64,000 nt of DNA from Flavobacterium pisciphilum (GTDB taxonomy: Bacteria; Bacteroidota; Bacteroidia; Flavobacteriales; Flavobacteriaceae). Positions 57,664 through 64,000 of the stretch are shown here, piece by piece. Made by a program: the position numbers and the translations under genes. The stretch covers positions 3,844,001 to 3,908,000 of the forward strand of contig NZ_JAJJMO010000001.1 of assembly GCF_020905345.1 (NCBI RefSeq), in the 5' to 3' direction. Below the pieces are notes generated by a model that had not been told where the DNA came from, made no database searches, and worked only from the letters and a program-made list of their open reading frames with translations. Within the stretch, counting starts at the first letter, position 1. The number at the start of each line of letters is the position of its first letter.

Positions 57664-58311
57664 ATGGCATTATTAAGTAAAAAAGCGATGAACTTCGCTT
57701 ACGGTATGGGAGCAGCAGTAGTAATTATTGGAGCTTTATTCAAAATTACTCACTTTGAAATTGGACCGTTAACAGGAACCTTGATGCTTTCAATCGGATT
57801 AGTAACAGAGGCGTTAATCTTTGCTTTATCTGCTTTCGAACCAGTTGATGAAGAATTAGATTGGACATTAGTTTACCCAGAATTGGCTAATGGACAAGCA
57901 AAAGCAAAAGTTGCAAAAGCTGAGACTCCTTCAGATGCACAAGGATTGCTTTCTCAAAAATTAGACGTTATGCTTAAAGAAGCTAAAATTGACGGAGAGT
58001 TAATGTCAAGCTTAGGTAACAGTATCAAAAACTTTGAATCTGCTGCTAAAGGTATTGCTCCAACTGTTGATTCAATCGCTTCTACTAAAAAATACAGCGA
58101 AGAATTATCTACTGCAGCTGCACAAATGGAATCATTAAATAGTTTATATAAAGTACAATTAGAAAGTGCTTCTAGAAATGCAGAAGCAAACAAAGAAATC
58201 GCTGAAAATGCAAGTAAATTAAAAGAGCAAATGCAATCAATGACTGCAAATATTGCTTCTTTAAACAATGTATATGGTGGTATGCTTTCGGCTATGAATA
58301 ATAAAGGATAA
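57664..58311 (+). CDS. gldL: Gliding motility/T9SS inner-membrane motor protein GldL
   Basis: A 215-residue protein, the typical length. Two N-terminal helices (FAYGMGAAVVIIGALFKI; LMLSIGLVTEALIFALSAF, including the conserved Glu) precede a cytoplasmic coiled region. With GldM it forms the rotary proton-driven motor that powers type IX secretion and gliding. It lies 77 bases after gldK and 51 bases before gldM. Confidence 0.97.
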   Translation: MALLSKKAMNFAYGMGAAVVIIGALFKITHFEIGPLTGTLMLSIGLVTEALIFALSAFEPVDEELDWTLVYPELANGQAKAKVAKAETPSDAQGLLSQKLDVMLKEAKIDGELMSSLGNSIKNFESAAKGIAPTVDSIASTKKYSEELSTAAAQMESLNSLYKVQLESASRNAEANKEIAENASKLKEQMQSMTANIASLNNVYGGMLSAMNNKG

Positions 58312-58362
58312 TTAGTTAAAGACAATTATTATTAATAAAAAACTACTAATTATTTAGAAAAT

Positions 58363-59901
58363 ATGGCAGGAGGAAAATTAACCCCTAGACAGAAGATGAT
58401 TAACCTGATGTATCTGGTTTTTATCGCAATGTTAGCAATGAATATGTCAAAAGAAGTTTTGTCGGCTTTTGGCTTAATGAATGAAAAATTTGAAAGCGCA
58501 AATGAGGCTTCAAATATGACAAATGCACAATTGCTTTCATCATTAGATCAGAAAGCTGCTGAAGCTAAAGGAGAATTTGAAACAGCTGCTCAAACAGCGC
58601 ACAAAGTTGAAGCTATCTCAAAAGAATTTTACGATTACGTTGGTGGATTAAAAGGTGACGTAGTAAAAGGATTCGAAGCTGATAAAGAAACTGGAAAATT
58701 ACCATATGAAAATATGGATAAAGGTGATAATATCGACAATTGGTTTACTGGAGAAGGGTATACTGCAAAAGGAAACGAAATTGTTGCAAGAATCAACAAA
58801 TATAAAGCTGATATGAAAGCTGTATTGACTGATAAAAAATACAGTGCAATCGTAGCTGAAATTGATAATAAATTTGATACTTCTGACGTTAAGAACAAAG
58901 AAGGTTTAAAAGACAAATTTTTAGCTTACCACTTTAAAGGCTTTCCAGCAGTTGCTTCAGTTGCAAAATTGTCAGCTTGGCAAAGTGATGTTAAAAAAGC
59001 AGAATCAGATGTATATAGTTCAGCTTTAGGAAAAGCGGCAGTAGCTGCAGCTTCTTATAGCAATTATAAAGCAATTGTAGTTCTTGATAAAAATGCATAT
59101 TTCCAAGGAGAAACTGTTACTGGTAAAGTAGTTTTAGGTCGTTATGACGAAAACACAAAACCAACTTCATTCTCAGGACCTGGTAAAATTGTTAACGGAC
59201 AAGCTGTTATTTCGATGACTGCTGGTGGAATTGGAGAACAAAGTATTAACGGACAATTTACATTCTTAGAAGATGGGAAAACTATTCCACTTAAATTTGA
59301 AGGTAAATATGTTGTAGTACCTAAGCCAAATTCAGCTACTATTTCTGCAGACAAAATGAATGTAGTTTATAGAGGTGTTGTTAACCCAATCTCAATCTCA
59401 TTTGCTGGTGTTGCAGATAACAAAGTGGTAGCAACTGCTCCAGGATTATCATCTGCTGGTAAACCAGGAAAATATAATATGAGCCCAGGTACAGGTACAG
59501 AAACTACAATTTCTGTTACAGGTAAATTGGAAAATGGATCTACAGTTTCTGACAAGAAAACTTTCAGAATTAAAGGTATTCCTGGACCAACTGGTACTGT
59601 TAGAGGTGAAATGGGTGTTGTAAAAGGACCTAAATCAAACTTAGAAGTAGCTACAATTGGTGCTAAATTAGTTGATTTTGATTTCGAAGTAGGATTAGAT
59701 GTTGTTGGATTTAATTTAAAAGTTACTGGACAACCTACAGTTGTAGTTTCAGGTAATAGATTAAACGCACAATGTAAATCTGTACTTTCAAAAGCAGGTA
59801 GAGGAGATCAAGTTACTATTTCTGAGATTAAAACTAAACTTGTTGGAGCAGGAAGTTATTTATTGCCAAGAACAGCTCCAGTAATTTTTGAAATACAATA
59901 A
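58363..59901 (+). CDS. gldM: Gliding motility/T9SS motor protein GldM
   Basis: A 512-residue protein. The N-terminus MAGGKLTPRQKMINLMYLVFIAM has the single transmembrane helix that inserts in the GldL bundle. The periplasmic rod comprises four domains, with IVVLDKNAYFQGETVTGKVVLGRYD in the second half and a C-terminal domain that contacts the GldK/GldN ring. It transmits force across the periplasm. Confidence 0.97.
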   Translation: MAGGKLTPRQKMINLMYLVFIAMLAMNMSKEVLSAFGLMNEKFESANEASNMTNAQLLSSLDQKAAEAKGEFETAAQTAHKVEAISKEFYDYVGGLKGDVVKGFEADKETGKLPYENMDKGDNIDNWFTGEGYTAKGNEIVARINKYKADMKAVLTDKKYSAIVAEIDNKFDTSDVKNKEGLKDKFLAYHFKGFPAVASVAKLSAWQSDVKKAESDVYSSALGKAAVAAASYSNYKAIVVLDKNAYFQGETVTGKVVLGRYDENTKPTSFSGPGKIVNGQAVISMTAGGIGEQSINGQFTFLEDGKTIPLKFEGKYVVVPKPNSATISADKMNVVYRGVVNPISISFAGVADNKVVATAPGLSSAGKPGKYNMSPGTGTETTISVTGKLENGSTVSDKKTFRIKGIPGPTGTVRGEMGVVKGPKSNLEVATIGAKLVDFDFEVGLDVVGFNLKVTGQPTVVVSGNRLNAQCKSVLSKAGRGDQVTISEIKTKLVGAGSYLLPRTAPVIFEIQ

Positions 59902-59948
59902 TAAGTAGTTCTATAAAGTAAACTACTTCAATATCTTATACTGATACC

Positions 59949-60941
59949 ATGATGAATGTAAGAAATTTTTTAATAGCTATTATCTCTGTTGCAGGGACTT
60001 ATACAACGTATGCACAGTCAAATTTGCTTAATGCAAAAACACCTGCAGAAATTGGATTAAAAACGCCTGCACAACTTATTTCGGATAATGACAAACCATT
60101 AGCTTATGGTTATGTACACGATAGAGATGTTTTGATGGGGAAAACTGTTTGGGAAATCATTGATTTGAATGAAAAAATCAACTTCTCAATGTATTTTCCA
60201 ATTGATACAGCTAATATCGGTTCAGACAGACGTTCTATGTACGATGTCTTGACAAAAGCAATTAAGAATGGTAAAATTACTGAAGTTTACACTGATAGTT
60301 ATTTCAATACCAAAAAGTCTATGAAAGATATTCAGGCTTCTTTATCTCGTGTCGATACAACAGATGCTGGTAGAGAGCAATTGAATCAAGATCCGGGTGC
60401 GTATGTTACACAAACGATCCAGAAAAAGAAGACAACAGGTAAAGGAAAAAATAAAGTAACTACAAGTGAAACAGTAACTGTTCCTGCATCTAAAACAATA
60501 TCTTCAGAGTATATCTTGAAAACTGATTTAACAGCTCAAGATGTTACTGAATATAAAATTAAAGGGTATTGGTATTTTGACAAACGTCAAAGTGAATTGA
60601 AGTATCGTCTATTAGGAATTTGTCCTGTTACTCCAGATGTTTATACTATTAATAGTGAGGAGAAAGATTATATAGAGTTGTTCTGGGTATTCTTCCCAGA
60701 TGCTAGAGGTGTTTTACATGAAGCGAAAGCGTTTAATGACAAAAACTCTGCAATGCCAATTTCTTTTGATCAAATCTTAAACTCTAGACGTTTTAACAGT
60801 ACAATCTATAAAGAAGAAAACGTTTATGGAGATAGAGCCATAGAAGAATACATGAAGGATAACGCTCAGAATCAATTATTAGAATCTGAGAGAGTGAAAG
60901 AGAAAATTAGAAATTTCGAATCAGATATGTGGAATTACTAA
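59949..60941 (+). CDS. gldN: Gliding motility/T9SS protein GldN
   Basis: A 330-residue periplasmic protein with signal peptide (ending TTYAQ). Conserved text: YVHDRDVLMGKTVWEIIDLNEKINFSMYFP, IKGYWYFDKRQSELKYRLLGICPV, ELFWVFFPDAR and FNSTIYKEENVYGDRAIEEYM. It assembles with GldK in the T9SS ring. An alternative ATG starts one codon later. A strong terminator follows 23 bases after the stop codon, closing the operon. Confidence 0.96.
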   Translation: MMNVRNFLIAIISVAGTYTTYAQSNLLNAKTPAEIGLKTPAQLISDNDKPLAYGYVHDRDVLMGKTVWEIIDLNEKINFSMYFPIDTANIGSDRRSMYDVLTKAIKNGKITEVYTDSYFNTKKSMKDIQASLSRVDTTDAGREQLNQDPGAYVTQTIQKKKTTGKGKNKVTTSETVTVPASKTISSEYILKTDLTAQDVTEYKIKGYWYFDKRQSELKYRLLGICPVTPDVYTINSEEKDYIELFWVFFPDARGVLHEAKAFNDKNSAMPISFDQILNSRRFNSTIYKEENVYGDRAIEEYMKDNAQNQLLESERVKEKIRNFESDMWNY

Positions 60942-60964
60942 AAATTAATTTCCTTCTTTAATAT

Positions 60965-60999
60965 AAACTCTTACCATTCGTGGTAAGAGTTTTTTTTTA
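60965..60999 (+). terminator. Strong terminator of gldKLMN (UUCG tetraloop)
   Basis: Perfect 12-bp stem AAACTCTTACCA / TGGTAAGAGTTT closing a TTCG tetraloop and followed by a run of T residues. Confidence 0.95.
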
Positions 61000-61037
61000 T
61001 TTAAGTTTGATGGCTGTAACAGTTTAATATATTTTTC

Positions 61038-62090
61038 ATGATTGACTATTTAATTATTGGCTCAGGTTTGGCAGGGATTTCTTTTTCAGAGAAAGCATTG
61101 TCGCACAATAAATCTATTTTGGTAGTAGATGATAAATCACAAAACTCATCAAAAATTGCAGGAGGATTGTATAATCCAGTAATTTTAAAAAGATTTAGTG
61201 AAGTGTGGCAAGCACAACCACAACTTGTTTTAATGGATTCGTTTTATGCAGATATAGAAAGAAAACTTGCTACAAAATTCAACTACCAACTTCCAATCAT
61301 AAGAAAGTTTTTCTCAATAGAAGAGCAGAATAATTGGTTTAGTGCTTCAGACAAAAAAAACTTAGCGCCTTTTTTATCTACTAAATTAATTACCAAAAAA
61401 TACAATAGTATAGATTCTCCATACGATTATGGCGAAGTTTTACATACAGGTTATGTAGACACTGCCTTGTTGTTAGAAAAGTATAGAGAATATTTAATAG
61501 CCGAAAATTTACTATTGCAAGACACATTTGATTATAGTCAAATTGAGTTTTTGGATTCAGGAATCCAGTATAAAAACATTCAGGCGCGTCATATAATTTT
61601 TGCTGAAGGATTCGGGTTGCATAAGAACCCATTCTTTAATGATTTACCTTTGGATGGTACAAAAGGGGAGTTGTTTATTATAAAAGCAGTAGGTTTAAAT
61701 TTAGATGTAATTGTGAATACAAGTGTATTTATCTTGCCCTTAGGAAATGACTTGTTTAAGGTAGGAGCAACATACAATTGGAAAGATAAAACCGACTTGC
61801 CTACCGAAGAGGCTAAACAAGAACTTCTAGAGCGCATTCGCGAAATTATCACATGCGAATTTGAAATCGTTGAGCACTTTGCTGGAATTCGCCCTACAGT
61901 AAAAGACAGAAGACCATTGGTAGGAGCGCATAATACACATAAATCACTTCATATTCTAAATGGATTAGGTACACGTGGAGTTATGCTTGGACCAGCAATG
62001 GCAAAAGCCTTATTTGAAAATATTGAAAATGAAATCCCTTTGGATAATGAAATAAATATCCAACGCTTTTATAAAAAGAACAAGAAGTAA
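61038..62090 (+). CDS. FAD-dependent oxidoreductase (DAO family)
   Basis: A 350-residue protein with N-terminal dinucleotide fold (DYLIIGSGLAGISFSEKAL, ILVVDD), then KIAGGLYNPVILKR, and a C-terminal FAD contact region (HFAGIRPTVKDRRPLVGAH, ILNGLGTRGVMLGPAMAKALFE). This is the glycine/D-amino-acid oxidase-like family, which oxidises amines or amino acids. The substrate is unknown, and the nearest named families (ThiO, MnmC FAD domain) are only guesses. It converges on the DUF983 gene with a single base between stop codons. Confidence 0.85.
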   Translation: MIDYLIIGSGLAGISFSEKALSHNKSILVVDDKSQNSSKIAGGLYNPVILKRFSEVWQAQPQLVLMDSFYADIERKLATKFNYQLPIIRKFFSIEEQNNWFSASDKKNLAPFLSTKLITKKYNSIDSPYDYGEVLHTGYVDTALLLEKYREYLIAENLLLQDTFDYSQIEFLDSGIQYKNIQARHIIFAEGFGLHKNPFFNDLPLDGTKGELFIIKAVGLNLDVIVNTSVFILPLGNDLFKVGATYNWKDKTDLPTEEAKQELLERIREIITCEFEIVEHFAGIRPTVKDRRPLVGAHNTHKSLHILNGLGTRGVMLGPAMAKALFENIENEIPLDNEINIQRFYKKNKK

Positions 62091-62091
62091 T

Positions 62092-62475
62092 TTATTTTAT
62101 ATTGGTAGTAGGGTCATAAGAAACAAACATATTGATGTATATATTTCTTGACCATCTTAATACAAAAGGGAATAACAAAACAAGAGTTACTACAATTGCT
62201 ATAAACGAAGCTTCGATACTAGAATCTAATAAAACATAAGATATTACAAAGGCTGCAATTCCTAAAGCAACGTTTAAGCCATAGCTTACATACATTGCTC
62301 CATAGAAAAAAGAAGGCTCAATTTGATATACAAATCCGCAATGGCTACAAGATTCATTCATTTTCAAAACCTTAGTTAAATGTAGCGGATTCTTGTCTTC
62401 GTACATACTTTCGTTTTGACATTTAGGACAAGTTCCTTTTAAAATACTATTTAGTTTAGATCCTTTTTTGAACAT
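62092..62475 (-). CDS. DUF983 membrane protein
   Basis: A 127-residue protein. An N-terminal zinc-ribbon has CPKCQNE and CSHCGFVYQ, then two helices (GLNVALGIAAFVISYVLL; FIAIVVTLVLLFPFVL). It matches DUF983, found in many bacteria and of unknown function. Start MFKKGSKLNSILKG is natural for the family. Confidence 0.88.
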   Translation of the reverse strand: MFKKGSKLNSILKGTCPKCQNESMYEDKNPLHLTKVLKMNESCSHCGFVYQIEPSFFYGAMYVSYGLNVALGIAAFVISYVLLDSSIEASFIAIVVTLVLLFPFVLRWSRNIYINMFVSYDPTTNIK

Positions 62476-62938
62476 TTTGAGTAGGTTTTTTTGTAATAAA
62501 TAAAAAATGAGCTACATAAATTCAGAAGAGAATAATATAGACCATTTTAAATAAAAAATGTGAAATAAAACCAAAGATAATGATTGATTGTCACATTAAC
62601 AATTTTGAATTCTTAATAACCTGAAAACGCATAAATAAAGGCTTCTAAGTATGTCGTAAACAGGGTTTTTAACTTTATAGTATAATACATTCCTTTTCAC
62701 TACCTTTGCATTTTTAAAATTATAAGTAAATAGCAATGTAAATTGCTATATATTTTAGAAAATAAAGAATCAAAAATGCTGATTACAGGTTGATTAAATA
62801 AAATTAAAGTTTTAGTAAGCTTAAATAAACGTTTAGTTACTCAGTAAGAAGTATTTTAATGTCTACAAAAAGTTAGCTCTTCATTAATTTGAAGGTGTTA
62901 ATTTACACAATCAATTAGTTATAAAATAACAATAATAA
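62476..62938 (+). other. Intergenic region with promoter and long leader of the ABC-F gene
   Basis: TACCTTTG at 62701-62708 is an exact -7 box and would give a leader of roughly 225 bases before the ABC-F gene. The leader holds two tiny reading frames, MLITG-stop (62776-62793) and MSTKS-stop (62859-62876). No strong hairpin with T-run was seen. Bases 62476-62700 show nothing else recognisable. Confidence 0.4.
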
Positions 62939-64000
62939 ATGCTTAATATACATAATTTATCTGTTTCGTTTGGGGGTTCTTATTTGTTTGAGGAAGTTAC
63001 TTTTCGTTTAGGTGCAGGAGATCGAGTAGGTCTTGTAGGGAAAAATGGTGCTGGAAAATCAACAATGCTAAAAATTCTTGCAGGAGATTTTAAACCAGAT
63101 TCAGGACAAATTGCAACAGAGAAAGAAGTAAGAATGGGTTTCCTACGTCAGGATATCGATTTTGAACAAGGAAGAACAGTACTCGAAGAGGCGTACGAAG
63201 CTTTTACAGATATAAAAGTTGTAGAGAAAAAATTAGAGCAAATCAATCATCAATTGGTAACTAGAACCGATTATGAAAGTGAAGAGTACAGCCAGATTAT
63301 CGAAGACTTATCTGATTATACCCACCGTTTTGAATTATTAGGAGGATATAATTATGTTGGAGATACAGAGAAAATTCTTTTAGGTTTAGGTTTTAAAAGA
63401 GAAGTGTTCAATAACCAAACCGAAACTTTTTCGGGAGGATGGAGAATGCGTATTGAGTTGGCGAAATTATTATTACAGTCTAATGATATTTTGTTACTGG
63501 ATGAGCCTACGAATCACTTGGATATCGAGAGTATCATTTGGTTAGAAAGTTTCTTGCGTAATTATCCTGGTGTTGTGGTAATTGTATCACACGATAAAAT
63601 GTTCTTGGATAATGTAACCAATAGGACAATCGAAATTTCATTGGGTAAGGCGTATGATTTTAATAAGCCGTATTCAGAATATTTAGAGTTACGTCATGAA
63701 ATTCGTGAAAAACAATTGGCTACACAAAAAAACCAAGCCAAGAAAATTGAAGAAACAGAGAAGTTAATCGAGAAATTCCGTGCTAAAGCTTCAAAAGCAT
63801 CAATGGCACAATCGCTTATCAAGAAATTAGATAAAGTAGAGCGTATCGAGGTAGACGAAGATGATAATTCAGTGATGAATATTTCATTCCCAGTTTCAAA
63901 AGAACCAGGGAGAGTAGTTGTCGAAGCTGATAATGTTACCAAAGCTTACGGAGATAAAGTAATACTTAAAGATATAAATCTGTTGGTAGAACGTGGAAGC
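62939..64000 (+). CDS. ABC-F family ATPase (3' partial)
   Basis: The frame starts at ATG 62939 (MLNIHNLSVSFGGSYLF) and is open to the window end, giving 354 residues with no stop codon. The first ABC domain has Walker A GKNGAGKST (35-43), LSGG-like FSGGWRMRIELAKLL and Walker B ILLLDEPTNHLD; EPTNHLD marks the ABC-F class. An ABC_tran_Xtn-like linker (YSEYLELRHEIREKQLATQKNQ) leads to the beginning of the second ABC domain. It is soluble, with no membrane domain. ABC-F proteins act on the ribosome, in translation control or antibiotic protection; this one resembles the Uup/EttA-like housekeeping type. Confidence 0.93.
   Translation, partial: MLNIHNLSVSFGGSYLFEEVTFRLGAGDRVGLVGKNGAGKSTMLKILAGDFKPDSGQIATEKEVRMGFLRQDIDFEQGRTVLEEAYEAFTDIKVVEKKLEQINHQLVTRTDYESEEYSQIIEDLSDYTHRFELLGGYNYVGDTEKILLGLGFKREVFNNQTETFSGGWRMRIELAKLLLQSNDILLLDEPTNHLDIESIIWLESFLRNYPGVVVIVSHDKMFLDNVTNRTIEISLGKAYDFNKPYSEYLELRHEIREKQLATQKNQAKKIEETEKLIEKFRAKASKASMAQSLIKKLDKVERIEVDEDDNSVMNISFPVSKEPGRVVVEADNVTKAYGDKVILKDINLLVERGS

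Overview
The window is about 33-35% GC by eye, tightly packed, and reads as a chromosomal segment of a Flavobacterium-type member of the Bacteroidota. Evidence: the gliding/type IX secretion genes gldK-gldL-gldM-gldN with F. johnsoniae-like lengths, a short 287-residue RpoD, exosortase XrtF with its partner protein, HYC_CC_PP and PepSY-like families, and many upstream boxes fitting the Bacteroidota promoter (TTG, 17-23 bp, TAnnTTTG). No rRNA, tRNA, CRISPR array, IS element or prophage was recognised.

Layout. 1-12.7 kb (+): a cell-wall amino-sugar block with a NagB/LmbE fusion (5' end outside the window), a large FAD/Fe-S dehydrogenase, an esterase, a truncated metallophosphoesterase, a GHL10 hydrolase, a GH20 hexosaminidase, a beta-lactamase-fold hydrolase and a NamZ/DUF1343 protein. 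The last two resemble the amiE/namZ pair of Bacillus MurNAc recycling, so a peptidoglycan-fragment salvage role is likely. 12.8-18.2 kb (-): two PepSY-like proteins, an OmpR/EnvZ-type two-component system, two lipoproteins and a membrane protein. 18.6-22.8 kb: a DUF4421 protein, a 14-TM exporter divergent from an AraC regulator, and rpe. 23-25.2 kb (-): a tandem duplication of rpoD including its terminator region. 25.2-31.4 kb (-): a trimethylamine-monooxygenase-like flavoprotein, pnp, rpsO, a TonB-type protein and a free methionine sulfoxide reductase. 31.4-38.4 kb (+): xrtF and its partner, an ATP-cone/PD-(D/E)XK nuclease beside a beta-CASP nuclease, a metal block (HYC_CC_PP, TonB receptor, HMA protein) and DedA.

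38.7-46.3 kb (-): groS-groL, then the probable operon miaB, lipoprotein, sigma-54 activator, lptE, TPR protein, secG. A decayed copy of the groL tail lies beyond groL. 46.4-52 kb: a complete glycerol system (glpD-glpK-glpF plus an outer-membrane protein) divergent from a DeoR/GlpR repressor, with a promoter in the gap. 52.2-61 kb (+): topA, an arginase-fold protein that has lost half its metal ligands, and gldKLMN closed by a strong UUCG-loop terminator. 61-64 kb: an FAD oxidoreductase, a DUF983 protein and the start of an ABC-F ATPase with a long leader.

Most content is ordinary Flavobacterium housekeeping. The most unusual features are the duplicated rpoD with a 3' tail better conserved than its coding sequence, the groL-tail remnant whose differences are all transitions, the arginase-like probable pseudoenzyme next to gldKLMN, a dispersed repeat of a type seen in many Bacteroidota, and several dyads in intergenic regions. 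I found no clear-cut new multi-gene system. All family assignments come from reading motifs; no database search was run.
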